A program made the position numbers and the translations under genes. The notes under the pieces were generated by a model that was given only the letters and a program-made list of their open reading frames with translations, made no database searches and had not been told where the DNA came from. From contig JAHELT010000002.1 in assembly GCA_024644045.1 (NCBI GenBank), forward strand, positions 37,379-101,378: DNA of 64,000 bases, in the 5' to 3' direction. This DNA comes from Chromatiales bacterium (lineage in GTDB: Bacteria; Pseudomonadota; Gammaproteobacteria; JAHELT01). Below are positions 25,921 to 38,116 of the stretch, one piece after another (the first letter of the stretch is position 1; each line of letters starts with the position of its first letter).

Positions 25921-28752
25921 TCACGCGAACGCGCGTTGCTCGCCATCGCCCCCGCCGATGTTCGTGACGCAGCGCGCACACAGCTCCGGGTGCGCGGGAT
26001 CGCTGCCCACATCGGCGCGCTGATGCCAGCAGCGGACGCATTTGGGATGGGTCGAGGCGCGCGCGCGGATCCACAGCTCGTCACCGGCGTCCTCGGCGCG
26101 CACCGCCTCATCCGGTTTAGCTCTGAGCGGTGCGACCGTGGCTTCCGAGGTGATGAGCACGAAGCGCAGTTCCTGGGCGGCGAGTTGCAACGCATCGCGT
26201 AGATCGCCGTCGCAGTACAGGGTTACGTCGGCGTTCAGCGATGAGCCGATGTCGCCTGCCACGCGCAGCTTCTCGAGCTCCTTGGAGACCGCCTGGCGCG
26301 CCGCGATCACGCGCTCCCATTGCGCGCGGCTCGGTGAATCGTGGTCGTCCAGTGCGAACAAACCGGTGTAGTAGGTTTCCAGAAAAACCGACGCACCGCG
26401 CGCGCCCGGCAGGTGGTGCCAGATTTCGTCGGCGGTGAAGCTGAGCACCGGCGCGATCCAGCGCACCAGGGCTTCGGCCACGTGATACATCGCAGTCTGC
26501 GCCGAGCGCCGGCCGCGGCTGTCGGCGGGCATGGTGTACTGGCGGTCTTTGATGACGTCCAGGTAGAAGGCGCTCAGGTCGATGGCGCAGAAACCGTGGA
26601 TCTTCTGGTAGACCAGATGGAAGTTGTAGTCGTGGTAAGCGCGCTCCAGGTCTTCCTGAATGCGCGATGCGCGATCCACCACCCAGCGGTCGAGCGGCAG
26701 CATGTCTTGCGGCGCGAGTCCGTCGGCCGCGGGTTCGAAGCCGTCCAGGTTGCCGAGCAGGAAGCGTCCCGTGTTGCGGATGCGCCGGTACGCATCGGCG
26801 GTGCGCTTGAGTATCTCATCGGACACGCTCATTTCGCCGCGGTAGTCGGTCGCCGCAACCCACAGCCGGATGATGTCCGCACCGAGCGTTTTCATGACCT
26901 GTTGCGGTGCGACCACATTGCCCAGCGACTTCGACATCTTGCGGCCGTTCTGATCGACGGTGAAGCCGTGTGTCAGGACCTGTCGATACGGCGCGTGACC
27001 GTAGATCGCCACGCAGGTCAGCAGCGATGAGTGAAACCAGCCGCGATGCTGGTCGGAGCCCTCCAGATACATGTCGGCCGGAAAGGTCTGGCCGGGACGG
27101 CGCTTGAGTACGAACTCGTAGGTCGATCCGGAATCGAACCAGACGTCGAGAATGTCTTCGCTTTTCTCATACTGCCCGGCCTCGGCGCCCAGCAGCTCGC
27201 CCGCGTCCAGATCCCACCATGCCTGCACGCCGTGCTGTTCGATACGCTGCGCCACCTGCTCGAGCAGGTCGGTCGTTTCAGGATGCAGCTCGCCGGTGCG
27301 CCTGTGCACGAACAGTGAAAGCGGCACGCCCCATACGCGCTGGCGTGAGATGCACCAGTCGGGACGCGTCTCCATCATCGCCTCGATGCGCGCCTGTCCC
27401 CAGCTCGGTATCCACTTCACCGCCTTGATGCTCTTCAGCGCGCCTTCGCGCAGGCCGTGCCGGTCCATGCTGATGAACCATTGCGGCGTGGCCCGGAAGA
27501 TCAGCGGCGTCCTGGTGCGCCAGCAGAACGGGTAGCTGTGCTGAAACGGTGCCTCTGCCACCAGCGCGCCGCGCTCGCGCAGGACCTCGAGCATATGTTC
27601 GTCGATCCTGTGCACGTGCTCACCGGCGAACAGCGCTACGTGCGATTCGAACACCCCGTCGCCGTTGACCGGATACAGCAGCTCCAGGCCGTAGCGCTGC
27701 CCGACGATGAAATCGTCGACGCCGTGATCCGGCGCCGTATGCACAGCCCCCGTCCCCTGATCGATGGTCACGTGCTCGCCCAGGGTGACCGGAGAAACGC
27801 GGTCGTAAAAGGGGTGGTGCAGCGCTTGCCCTTCGAGCGCTGCGCCCGGGCAGCGGCCCACGATGCGATAGTCGTCCACGCCGTAGCGTTTCATCACCGT
27901 GTCGACCAGCGCGCTCGCCATCACCAGCCGTTCTTCGCCGGCGCCCACGTCGCAGGCCACCAGCGCATATTCGAGCTCCGGATGCACGGATACCGCCAGG
28001 TTACCCGGCAGCGTCCAGGGTGTGGTGGTCCAGATCACCACCGCCACCGGCGTGTCCAGCGCTTCGCGGTCGCTGAACGCCTCGAGAAAGGCGCTCGTGT
28101 CGCAGGGCACGAAGCGCACGTCCACGGACTGCGAGGTCTTGTCCTCGTACTCGACTTCCGCCTCGGCCAGCGCCGAGCGCGCGCCGACGCTCCAGTACAC
28201 CGGCTTGGTGCCCCGGTACACGTGACCCCGCGCGATGATCTTGGCCAGCGTCCTGACGATATCCGCCTCGGAGGTGAAATCCATGGTGCGGTACGGCTGG
28301 TCCCAGTCGCCAAACACGGCCAGGCGCTTGAAGTCGCGCATCTGATCGGCGATCTGCTCGGTGGCATACGCGCGGCAGCGCTCGCGGAATGTGGCGACGT
28401 CGACCTTGTGCCCGGGCTTGCCGATCTTCTTTTCCACCTGGTGCTCGATCGGCAGCCCGTGGCAGTCCCAGCCGGGGATGTAGCAGGCATCGAAGCCGGC
28501 CAGCTGCTTGCTCTTGACGATCAGATCCTTCAGGGTCTTGTTGACCGCATGGCCGATGTGAATCTGGCCGTTTGCGTAGGGCGGGCCGTCGTGCAGGATG
28601 AAGGGCGGCCTGCCCGTCGCGACCTCGCGGATGCGCGCGTGAATGCCCATCTCCACCCAGCGCTCGAGCATCTGCGGCTCGCGCTGCGCCAGGTTGGCTT
28701 TCATCGGAAAGCTGGTTCTGGGCAGATTGAGGGTGTCTTTGTAGTCGCCCAC
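25921..28752 (-). CDS. ileS: Isoleucyl-tRNA synthetase
   Basis: A 943-residue class I synthetase of normal bacterial length. HIGH is at residues 65-68 in [13 protein letters not shown], the KMSKS loop reads [10 protein letters not shown], and the CP1 editing domain includes [12 protein letters not shown]. The C-terminal zinc finger keeps its cysteines in CVRCWHQ and LCARCVTN. The GTG start at 28752 is followed by [10 protein letters not shown] and preceded by AGGAA at about 7 nt. Ribosomal coupling with lspA, fkpB and ispH downstream is likely. Confidence 0.97.
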   Translation of the reverse strand: MGDYKDTLNLPRTSFPMKANLAQREPQMLERWVEMGIHARIREVATGRPPFILHDGPPYANGQIHIGHAVNKTLKDLIVKSKQLAGFDACYIPGWDCHGLPIEHQVEKKIGKPGHKVDVATFRERCRAYATEQIADQMRDFKRLAVFGDWDQPYRTMDFTSEADIVRTLAKIIARGHVYRGTKPVYWSVGARSALAEAEVEYEDKTSQSVDVRFVPCDTSAFLEAFSDREALDTPVAVVIWTTTPWTLPGNLAVSVHPELEYALVACDVGAGEERLVMASALVDTVMKRYGVDDYRIVGRCPGAALEGQALHHPFYDRVSPVTLGEHVTIDQGTGAVHTAPDHGVDDFIVGQRYGLELLYPVNGDGVFESHVALFAGEHVHRIDEHMLEVLRERGALVAEAPFQHSYPFCWRTRTPLIFRATPQWFISMDRHGLREGALKSIKAVKWIPSWGQARIEAMMETRPDWCISRQRVWGVPLSLFVHRRTGELHPETTDLLEQVAQRIEQHGVQAWWDLDAGELLGAEAGQYEKSEDILDVWFDSGSTYEFVLKRRPGQTFPADMYLEGSDQHRGWFHSSLLTCVAIYGHAPYRQVLTHGFTVDQNGRKMSKSLGNVVAPQQVMKTLGADIIRLWVAATDYRGEMSVSDEILKRTADAYRRIRNTGRFLLGNLDGFEPAADGLAPQDMLPLDRWVVDRASRIQEDLERAYHDYNFHLVYQKIHGFCAIDLSAFYLDVIKDRQYTMPADSRGRRSAQTAMYHVAEALVRWIAPVLSFTADEIWHHLPGARGASVFLETYYTGLFALDDHDSPSRAQWERVIAARQAVSKELEKLRVAGDIGSSLNADVTLYCDGDLRDALQLAAQELRFVLITSEATVAPLRAKPDEAVRAEDAGDELWIRARASTHPKCVRCWHQRADVGSDPAHPELCARCVTNIGGGDGEQRAFA

Positions 28753-28833
28753 GCAGGGTTCCTGAAGGCTCGGCCAAAACCCTCAATTTGACTGGAAAGC
28801 CGGAGTAATATCAAGCGCTTAAATCGTGGTCCG

Positions 28834-29766
28834 CTACGGGTTCTGCGCGAAGTAAGCCTGCGCCGCGGCGCGGTCGGCGTGCACCTGTTGCTGCAACGCG
28901 GGTAACGAGGCGAACTTGCGCTCGTCGCGAAGCTTGTGCCGGAAGCACACGCTCAGCCGCTGGCCGTAGATATCCGCGGCGAAATCGAAGCAGTGCACTT
29001 CCAGCACCAGGCGCTCACCGCTGACGGTGGGGCGTGTGCCGAGATTGGCCACACCCTGCAGCCGGGCGCCGTCCTGCAGCGTGGCTTCGACTGCGAACAC
29101 GCCGCGCAACGGCGGGCGCACCCGCCCCAGATCCACGTTGGCGGTCGCAAAGCCGAGCGTGTTTGCCAGGCGTTGCCCGTAAACGACCCGCCCGCAAATG
29201 GCGTAAGGCGCTCCCAGCAGGCGTGCCGCACCGGCGAAGTCGCTGCCACCGAGCAACTCGCGGATGCGCGTGCTGCTGACCCGTTGCGCGCCGCTGCGCA
29301 ACGTTTCGGTCGGTGAGACGGCGAAGTCGCGGGTCTCCGCCAGCCGGGTGAGCAGCGCCATGTCCCCGCGCCGTCCTTTACCGAAGCGGAAATCGTCGCC
29401 AACCACCAGGTGCTTCACGTTCAACCCGTCGAGCAGCACGCGCTCGACGAACGCTTCGGGCTCGAGTTCGGCAAGGCGTGTATTGAAGTTGAGGAGCAGC
29501 AGCCGGGCAACGCCGAGTGCGCGGATGCGCACGAACTTGTCGCGCAGGCGCATCAATCGGGGCGGCGCGTCGTGCGGGCGGAAAAACTCCTGCGGCAGTG
29601 GTTCAAAGGTGATCACGCAGGCGCTGAGCGCCTGTTCGCGCGCGCGCTCGACGACGCTGGTGATGACCGCGGAATGCCCCAGGTGCACACCGTCAAAATT
29701 GCCGATGGTTGCGACACAGCCGGGCTGGGGCGCACGCAAACTCTGCATGCCGCGCAGCAGCTTCAT
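28834..29766 (-). CDS. ribF: Bifunctional riboflavin kinase/FAD synthetase
   Basis: A 310-residue enzyme that phosphorylates riboflavin to FMN and adenylates it to FAD. The N-terminal nucleotidyltransferase part has TIGNFDGVHLGH and SSTRIRELL; the C-terminal kinase has GVANLGTRPTV and LEVHCFDF. ATG at 29766. It lies between murJ and ileS as in Pseudomonas, with 81 bp before ileS. No FMN riboswitch is present. Confidence 0.96.
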   Translation of the reverse strand: MKLLRGMQSLRAPQPGCVATIGNFDGVHLGHSAVITSVVERAREQALSACVITFEPLPQEFFRPHDAPPRLMRLRDKFVRIRALGVARLLLLNFNTRLAELEPEAFVERVLLDGLNVKHLVVGDDFRFGKGRRGDMALLTRLAETRDFAVSPTETLRSGAQRVSSTRIRELLGGSDFAGAARLLGAPYAICGRVVYGQRLANTLGFATANVDLGRVRPPLRGVFAVEATLQDGARLQGVANLGTRPTVSGERLVLEVHCFDFAADIYGQRLSVCFRHKLRDERKFASLPALQQQVHADRAAAQAYFAQNP

Positions 29767-29848
29767 TCAGGGGGTCGAGAGATCGGGCAGCGATCGCGCT
29801 GCGGGCGAGCGCGGTCCGCTCGCCGGTCCGGCGCGATCCTGTGTGCGC

Positions 29849-31417
29849 TCAACGGCTGGGGTCACGGTACTCGTTCCATGGTGTGCGCATTATCCATAGA
29901 CCGGAAAAATAAACTGCGACCGCGGTCGCTATCAAGGCCGCCAGCACACCGGTGCGCAGCCAGGCCCCCCATTGCGACCAGCTAGTGACAGCCGGGGTCA
30001 GCCACCAGAGAGCAAGCAGCATTGCACCGCAGGCCAGCGCGATGCGCGCGCTGCTGCGCAACCAGCCGGCGCGTGGCCGGTAGATATCGGCGGCGCGCAA
30101 TCGCTGATATAGCAGCCGCGACTGCAACCAGGCGGCGGCGCTGGAGGCGAGCGCCAGGCCGGTATGCGGCGCATCGTTGTCCACGAGGACCAGCGCGAAC
30201 ACGAACACCACGTTCATGCCGGCGTTGGCCAGCAGCGCTACGATTGCGCAGCGTACGGGGATCCGGGTTTCCTGGCGCGCGAAAAATGCCGCGGAGAGCA
30301 CTTTGGCGGCGATGAAGGCGGGCAGCCCTAGGGCATACGCCATCAGCGCCAGACCGGCCTTATAGGTATCGTCCGCGGTGAACTGGCCGTACTGAAAAAT
30401 GCTCGCCAGGATCGGGAACGACAGCGCCACCAGCCCGAGTCCTGCCGGGACACCGATCAGCGCCGTCAGGCGCAGCGCCCAGTCCAGCGTCTCATCGAAA
30501 CTGTCGGTCGAAGCCCTGGCGTAGTGCGAGGACAGATGCGGGAGAATCACCGTGCTCAGCGCAATACCGAACACCCCTAGCGGGAACTCCACCATGCGAT
30601 CGGAGTAGTAGAGCCAGCTGACGCTGCCGGCCACCAGAAACGAGGCGATCACCATGTCCAGCAGTATGTTCAGCTGTGCGACCGAGGAGCCGAACAGAAT
30701 CGGCAGCATGTTGGTGCGGATCTTCGTGACGCCCGGATCCCGCCAGTTCCAGCGCGGCCGCTGCAGCAGCCCGAGCCGTGCCAGCAGCGGGAGCTGAAAC
30801 AGCAGCTGCGCGATGCCGGCGATGAGCACGCCCCAGGCAAGCGCCACGATCGGCTCGTCAAGTCGCGGCGCGATGAGGAGCGCGGCGCCGATCAGGCTCA
30901 GGTTCAGCAGCACCGGTGTGAAGGCGGGCAGCGCAAAGCGGCGGTAGGTGTTGAAGATTCCCCCGGCGCAGGCGACCAGCGAGATCAGCAGCAGATAGGG
31001 GAACGTGAGACGCAGCATGTCGCCCGCGAGCGTCAGGCGGTACGGGTCATCGAGAAACCCCGGCGCGAACACGACGATGAGCCACGGGGCACCCGCCACG
31101 CCCAGCGTGGTCACCGGCAGCAGCACGCCGCCCAGCGTGCCGATCACGTTGCTCGCGAGTGCACGCTGCTCCTCGGCGCTGCGGGTCTCCTTGTACTCGC
31201 CGAACACGGGCACGAAAGACTGGGCGAACGCGCCTTCCGCAAACAGGCGCCGAAACAGGTTCGGTATCTTGAACGCGACGAAGAACGCGTCCGCTGCGGC
31301 GCTGGCGCCGAACACCTGGCCGATCACGATGTCGCGCAGCAATCCCGAGATCCGGGAGATCAAGGTCATCGACCCGGTCACCAGGCCGGCTTTCAACAGG
31401 CGCGATTCAGCCGGCAC
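29849..31417 (-). CDS. murJ: Lipid II flippase MurJ
   Basis: A 522-residue MOP-superfamily inner-membrane protein with about 14 hydrophobic segments that flips lipid II to the periplasm for peptidoglycan synthesis. The N-terminus shows the MurJ signature SMTLISRISGLLRDIVIGQVFGAS and AFFVAFKIPNLFRRLFAEGAFAQSFVPVF. The GTG start at 31417 is the only one that keeps the conserved N-terminus; its Shine-Dalgarno is weak. The rpsT gene lies 205 bp upstream. Confidence 0.95.
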   Translation of the reverse strand: MPAESRLLKAGLVTGSMTLISRISGLLRDIVIGQVFGASAAADAFFVAFKIPNLFRRLFAEGAFAQSFVPVFGEYKETRSAEEQRALASNVIGTLGGVLLPVTTLGVAGAPWLIVVFAPGFLDDPYRLTLAGDMLRLTFPYLLLISLVACAGGIFNTYRRFALPAFTPVLLNLSLIGAALLIAPRLDEPIVALAWGVLIAGIAQLLFQLPLLARLGLLQRPRWNWRDPGVTKIRTNMLPILFGSSVAQLNILLDMVIASFLVAGSVSWLYYSDRMVEFPLGVFGIALSTVILPHLSSHYARASTDSFDETLDWALRLTALIGVPAGLGLVALSFPILASIFQYGQFTADDTYKAGLALMAYALGLPAFIAAKVLSAAFFARQETRIPVRCAIVALLANAGMNVVFVFALVLVDNDAPHTGLALASSAAAWLQSRLLYQRLRAADIYRPRAGWLRSSARIALACGAMLLALWWLTPAVTSWSQWGAWLRTGVLAALIATAVAVYFSGLWIMRTPWNEYRDPSR

Positions 31418-31578
31418 TTTGCACCGGGTTGGAGGATCCGGGCTCAGCCGGACGCTTGCAGTATGCTTGCAGGTTGCTTTGTGCGGAGATCAAGCGGGCT
31501 GCGCCGTTGGAACCGCGCGCAGTGTAGCACTCTGTGGTAGCGCAGGCGGGGACGCATTGTGGCGCAACCCGCGCCGGG

Positions 31579-31593
31579 GGTGGCGGAATTGGT
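31579..31593 (+). other. tRNA-Leu 5'-end-like fragment
   Basis: GGTGGCGGAATTGGT matches the D-arm portion near the 5' end of bacterial tRNA-Leu. It is preceded by GCCGGG, as in the start of such a tRNA. No anticodon arm, T-loop or matching acceptor strand follows before the rpsT gene, so this is at most a remnant and not a functional tRNA. It sits in the murJ-rpsT spacer. Confidence 0.35.
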
Positions 31594-31622
31594 GCGGCGT
31601 TGCCCGGAGGGACGGGCCGCGA

Positions 31623-31892
31623 TCAGCCGGCGGCGAGGTCTCTGATGCGCTGATTCAGGCGGCTTTTATGACGCGCCGCCTTGTTCGCGTGCATGAGCCC
31701 CTTTTTCGTCGCGTTGTCGATCACCGGAACCGCGTTCTTGTAAGCGGCCGCGGCAGCCTCGCGGTCGCCACTCTCGATCGCAGCCACGACTTTCTTGATG
31801 TAGGTGCGCGCCATCGATCGCTGGCTGGCGTTGTGACGCCGGCGCCGTTCGGACTGACGGGCGCGTTTGCGCGCCTGGGGGGTGTTGGCCAA
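31623..31892 (-). CDS. rpsT: 30S ribosomal protein S20
   Basis: An 89-residue, very basic protein with the S20 sequence [33 protein letters not shown] (only segments quoted: [21 protein letters not shown]) and [14 protein letters not shown] at the end. It binds 16S rRNA early in 30S assembly. The start codon is TTG at 31892, preceded by GGAGAGGA. E. coli rpsT also uses TTG, linked to weak initiation and autogenous control by S20. A strong sigma70-type promoter is 40 bp upstream. Confidence 0.96.
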   Translation of the reverse strand: MANTPQARKRARQSERRRRHNASQRSMARTYIKKVVAAIESGDREAAAAAYKNAVPVIDNATKKGLMHANKAARHKSRLNQRIRDLAAG

Positions 31893-31931
31893 GAATCCTC
31901 TCCGCTGATCGGGTGCTGCGAAAGGCGCGCG

Positions 31932-31960
31932 ATTATGGGGCGTGCCCGCGGGCGTGTCAA
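31932..31960 (-). promoter_or_regulatory. Promoter of rpsT
   Basis: On the minus strand TTGACA (31955-31960), a 17-bp spacer and CATAAT (31932-31937) form a near-consensus sigma70 promoter. It lies in the 87-bp gap between proB and rpsT and would start transcription near 31925, about 33 nt before the TTG start codon. Confidence 0.85.
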
Positions 31961-31979
31961 ATGCGCGCCGTGTCGCGCC

Positions 31980-34463
<2,484 letters not shown>

Positions 34464-34478
34464 AGCGTGCTCCGCCGG

Positions 34479-34790
34479 CTAGCCGCTGATTGCGGTTATC
34501 TCCAGCTCGGTGTAGTTCTGCCGGTGCCCCATCTGCTTGCGGTGATGCTTGCGGCGCCGGAACTTCACGATCTCGACCTTGCGGCCACGGCCGTGGCCTT
34601 TCACCAGCGCCGAGACCTTGCCGCCCTGCACGTAGGGGGTACCGACCTTGACATTATCGCCATCGGCGATCATCAGGACGCTGTCCAGCTCCACGGTGGC
34701 CCCTTCGGCGCTGTCCAGGCGCTCGACCCGCAGCTTGTCGCCTTCAGCGACCTTGTACTGCTTGCCTCCGCTTTTGATGACTGCATACAT
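34479..34790 (-). CDS. rplU: 50S ribosomal protein L21
   Basis: A 103-residue protein starting [20 protein letters not shown] and ending with the L21 signature [20 protein letters not shown]. The ATG at 34790 gives the standard length. First gene of the rplU-rpmA operon, transcribed from a well-formed promoter 43-71 bp upstream. Confidence 0.97.
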   Translation of the reverse strand: MYAVIKSGGKQYKVAEGDKLRVERLDSAEGATVELDSVLMIADGDNVKVGTPYVQGGKVSALVKGHGRGRKVEIVKFRRRKHHRKQMGHRQNYTELEITAISG

Positions 34791-34832
34791 GACTGAGGTG
34801 AGGTCCCGTCGGACGGCAGAAAAAGAGGCGGA

Positions 34833-34861
34833 AGTGTACTTAAGGCGCCCCTCAGGGTCAA
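34833..34861 (-). promoter_or_regulatory. Promoter of rplU-rpmA
   Basis: On the minus strand TTGACC (34856-34861), a 17-bp spacer and TACACT (34833-34838) make a strong sigma70-type promoter. The start would be near 34826, giving a leader of about 36 nt before the rplU ATG. Confidence 0.8.
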
Positions 34862-35038
34862 TCCAGCGGCGTCCCGGCCGCGAACCCGCCCGGCCTGCCC
34901 GAGCGGCTGACGCGGGAGCGGTTCCGGCATGCACTCCCCTGCCGGCACCCGGGCGGTTTGGCTTTATGTCCTCAACCACCTCAGCTACATTTCCGGTGTC
35001 AGGCAGGCGCCGATGCCTGCCAGGGTGGGCGCCCGCTG

Positions 35039-36004
35039 ATGTATGAAGAGATCGAAAACCTGCTGGCCACGCCGATGCGCAGCGTCGATGAGACGATTCG
35101 GCGACGTTTGCAATCCGATGTGGCCCTGGTCAACCAGCTGGGCAATTACATCGTTGCGAGCGGCGGCAAGCGCCTGCGCCCGCGCCTGGTGCTGATGAGC
35201 GCCGGCGGCGCCGGCTATACCGGCGACGCCCACGTGACGGTTGCCGCGATCGTTGAGTTCATCCACACCGCCACGCTCCTGCACGACGACGTCGTCGACA
35301 GCTCCAGTATGCGGCGCGGCCGGGAAACCGCCAACGCGGTGTGGGGGAACGAAGCGGCGGTGCTGGTCGGCGATTTTCTGTACTCGCGCGCTTTCGAGAT
35401 GATGGTCGAGGTGGGCAGCATGCGCATCATGGAGATTCTCGCCCACACCACCAACACCATCGCCGAGGGCGAGGTGCTGCAACTGCTGCACGTACACGAC
35501 CCCGACACGTCCGAGCAGCGCTACCTGGAGGTGATCCGCGACAAGACGGCGAAGCTGTTCGAGGCGGCGGCCCGGCTGGGGGGCGTGCTGGCAGGGGTCG
35601 ATGCCGCCCGGGAGCAGGCCCTCGCCGACTACGGGCTGCATCTGGGTCAGGCGTTTCAGCTGATTGACGACGTGCTCGACTACGCCGCCTCGGCGCAGGC
35701 GCTGGGTAAGAACGTCGGCGACGACCTCGCCGAGGGCAAACCGACCTTGCCGCTGATCCTGGCGATGCAGCGCGCCTCGGCGGCCGACGCCGCGCTGATC
35801 CGCCGGGCGATCGAGGAGGGCGGCGCGGAGCACCTCGAGCGGATCTTAGCGATCGTGCGCGAGACGGGTGCCCTGCAGACAGTGCGTGAGCGTGCGCACG
35901 AGGAAGCCGACAGCGCCCGTACCGCACTGGAGGCCATGCCCGACAATGAGTATGTGCGCGCGCTGCGCGAGCTCGCGGCGTTTGCCGTGCAGCGCGATTA
36001 CTGA
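35039..36004 (+). CDS. ispB: Polyprenyl (octaprenyl) diphosphate synthase
   Basis: A 321-residue trans-isoprenyl diphosphate synthase making the side chain of ubiquinone. The first aspartate-rich motif is DDVVD (D83-D87) with SSSMRRG after it; the second is DDVLD at about 210-214. [11 protein letters not shown] and GEVLQL are conserved. ATG at 35039. The position divergent from rplU is conserved in Gammaproteobacteria and supports ispB over ispA. The 3' end overlaps the convergent DUF3179 gene by 7 bp. Confidence 0.94.
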   Translation: MYEEIENLLATPMRSVDETIRRRLQSDVALVNQLGNYIVASGGKRLRPRLVLMSAGGAGYTGDAHVTVAAIVEFIHTATLLHDDVVDSSSMRRGRETANAVWGNEAAVLVGDFLYSRAFEMMVEVGSMRIMEILAHTTNTIAEGEVLQLLHVHDPDTSEQRYLEVIRDKTAKLFEAAARLGGVLAGVDAAREQALADYGLHLGQAFQLIDDVLDYAASAQALGKNVGDDLAEGKPTLPLILAMQRASAADAALIRRAIEEGGAEHLERILAIVRETGALQTVRERAHEEADSARTALEAMPDNEYVRALRELAAFAVQRDY

Positions 36005-37152
36005 GCGGCGCCGTAGATTTCCGAATCCGGCCGGAACGCCAGCCACGCGAAGGCGAAGTGCACGCCGCCGGTCAGCGCCTTCAGCGCCTTGCCGCGCATC
36101 GGACCGGCTGTGCACTCACCAAGCAGGTTCCAGGTGGACTCTGTTTCCGTGTCCACGATGTGCCCGTCGCGGACCGTGAATTCCAGCAGCTTGCCGTCGA
36201 TTCGGCGCTCGAACGCATTGGCGGCCGGCACCGTGCGTCCATCGGCGATCTTCGCGGTGTCGAGTACCGAGGCGGTATTGGCTTTGCTGAACACCACCAG
36301 CTGCAGGTCGCCGAACGTGTCGTTGATCACCGGCTGGTCGCGCAGCGCCTTGAAGGGGTACAGTCGGTGGCGGCCGCCGCTGCCGACGGCCAGCACGCGT
36401 TCCATGGCCGGCAGCCGCGGATCGGCAGGCTCATCGAGCAGGAACGGCTGGTTGTCCATGTCGTCGTAGCCGCGGTATGGGTTGCGGCCGTAGTCGCGGA
36501 AGAAACCGGTTTCAGTGGACAGCACCTTGCCATCCGGGTGGCTGGCGCTGAAGTCCGCGAAGGCGACGATACGTGTCGGCAGCTGGGTCAGCGTGTCACC
36601 GGCGTACTCGCCGACGATGCCCGCGCCGTTGAACTGCTGCCACCAGGTTTCGGTCTGGCGGTCGTACATTACAAGATCGCTCTTGCGCAGCCGCCCGGTG
36701 GTGCCGAAGTCGAGCACCTGGCCGCGATGGCGCCGATCGAAGATGATCGAGGCGTTGCACAGCGGGCAGAAGGTGACCGATAGCGGCACCCCGCCGACTT
36801 CGTCGTTGACGATCTCGTGCCAGATCAGGATCTGCAGCGGGTAAGCCCGCGCATCGCCGTTGTAGTCGGCGACGATCACCGGCTCACGCGGATCGAGATC
36901 CTCCGCAGCTTGCGCGACCGAGATGAACTTCGGCCGGTCAATGGCAGGAATCCCGTCTTTCGGCGGTCCGCCCGAGCGGATCTCGGACATGTCGACGGTG
37001 CGCTTGTCGAAATCCGTCTTCGGCCATTCGGTGTCGGAGAACGCCGGGCTGAACGGCGCCAGGCCGAACGCTTTCAGCACCAGCCAGCCGATCACTGCGA
37101 GAACCCCGATACGCAACGCGGGTCGCGCCCAGCTAAGCGGATTGATGGTCAT
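35998..37152 (-). CDS. DUF3179 domain protein, membrane-anchored
   Basis: A 384-residue protein with one N-terminal transmembrane helix (LRIGVLAVIGWLVLKAFGL) and a large DUF3179 domain that should be periplasmic. Diagnostic pieces are NGDARAYPLQILIWHEIVND and SVTFCPLCNASIIFDR with a CxxC pair, then FGTTGRLRKSDLVMYDRQTETWW. The function of the family is unknown. It begins 88 bp after the fructosamine kinase gene, which suggests cotranscription. Confidence 0.85.
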   Translation of the reverse strand: MTINPLSWARPALRIGVLAVIGWLVLKAFGLAPFSPAFSDTEWPKTDFDKRTVDMSEIRSGGPPKDGIPAIDRPKFISVAQAAEDLDPREPVIVADYNGDARAYPLQILIWHEIVNDEVGGVPLSVTFCPLCNASIIFDRRHRGQVLDFGTTGRLRKSDLVMYDRQTETWWQQFNGAGIVGEYAGDTLTQLPTRIVAFADFSASHPDGKVLSTETGFFRDYGRNPYRGYDDMDNQPFLLDEPADPRLPAMERVLAVGSGGRHRLYPFKALRDQPVINDTFGDLQLVVFSKANTASVLDTAKIADGRTVPAANAFERRIDGKLLEFTVRDGHIVDTETESTWNLLGECTAGPMRGKALKALTGGVHFAFAWLAFRPDSEIYGAAQ

Positions 37153-37240
37153 CGTCTATCGCCCTCCGTTTGGTTTTTCCCGCCCGAACGCGCGCCGCCG
37201 AGTAAACGTTAGAGCCCCGCGACCGCCAGAGGTTCGCCGC

Positions 37241-38116
37241 TCAGCGCAACTCGGCGAGCAGCGCCTCGATCATACTGCGGGCCTGGCGCAGATAGGCGCC
37301 GCCGAACAGGTTGAGGTGGTTGAGCACGTGATACAGGTTGTAGAGCGTTCTGCGCTGCGCGTAACCCGTGCGCAGCGGCCGCCGGTCGCGGTAGGCAGCG
37401 TAGAAATCCGCGCCGAAACCGCCGAACAGCTCGGTCATGGCGAGATCCGTTTCAGCGTCGCCGTAGTAGACGGCGGGATCGAACACCGCCGGTGCGCCGT
37501 TCCCGGCGTAAGCGAAGTTTCCCCGCCACAGGTCGCCGTGCAGCAAGGAAGCGGCCGGCACGTGACCGCGCAGCAGCTCTATTACCCGCTCCTGCAGCTC
37601 GCGGCCCGCCTGCAACCGCGCGCCGTATCCGTGCCGCTCTGCCAGGTCCAGTTGAAAACCCAGGCGCAGCTCGCGCCAGAACTGCGCCCAGTCGTCCCGG
37701 CAGTCATTGCATTGAGGGGTCGTGCCGATGGTATTGTCGCGGGTCCATCCGTAGCGCTCGCCCCGGGTCTCATGCAGTTCAGCCACGGCGGCGCCGGCCG
37801 CTCGCTCGTCGCCGCCGTTGCGCAAACGCAGGTACTCCATCGCCAGGTAGGCCTGTCCGTCATGCACGCCGTGGCAGATCGGCCCGGGGACGCACAGCGC
37901 GCCGCTCGACGCCAGCGCCTCGAGTCCGCGGGCTTCGGCGGCGAACATCGTACCGGTATCGGCCGCGTTGAGTTTGACGAAGAACCGCCGCTCGGCGCAT
38001 TCGAGCAGAAACGCGCGGTTGATGTCACCGCCGGACAATGCACGATGAGCCTTGTAGGTGCAGGACATGCGCAGGCTTTGTGCGATGTCGGCGGTGATTT
38101 TCTGCCACAGCGTCAC
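37241..38116 (-). CDS. Fructosamine kinase family protein
   Basis: A 291-residue APH-fold kinase of the fructosamine/ketosamine-3-kinase family, which phosphorylates glycated amines so that they decompose. Motifs: LSGGDINRAFLLE, FFVKLNAA (ATP lysine), LLHGDLWRGNFAYAGNGAPAVFDPAVYYGDAETDLAM with the catalytic HGD and metal-binding DP, and the C-terminal LYNLYHVLNHLNLFG. GTG at 38116 overlaps the stop of the next gene upstream by 4 nt (GTGA). Confidence 0.9.
   Translation of the reverse strand: MTLWQKITADIAQSLRMSCTYKAHRALSGGDINRAFLLECAERRFFVKLNAADTGTMFAAEARGLEALASSGALCVPGPICHGVHDGQAYLAMEYLRLRNGGDERAAGAAVAELHETRGERYGWTRDNTIGTTPQCNDCRDDWAQFWRELRLGFQLDLAERHGYGARLQAGRELQERVIELLRGHVPAASLLHGDLWRGNFAYAGNGAPAVFDPAVYYGDAETDLAMTELFGGFGADFYAAYRDRRPLRTGYAQRRTLYNLYHVLNHLNLFGGAYLRQARSMIEALLAELR

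Noticed and set aside
27457..28791. Plus-strand open frame of 444 codons opposite ileS
   Set aside because: Complete overlap with the catalytic part of isoleucyl-tRNA synthetase; composition is typical of a reverse-strand shadow.
29767..29848. FMN riboswitch for ribF
   Set aside because: The leader between murJ and ribF is only 82 bp and lacks the conserved riboswitch core.
31573..31622. A functional tRNA-Leu gene
   Set aside because: Only the 5' end and D-arm start match. No anticodon arm, T-loop or acceptor complement follows before the rpsT gene.
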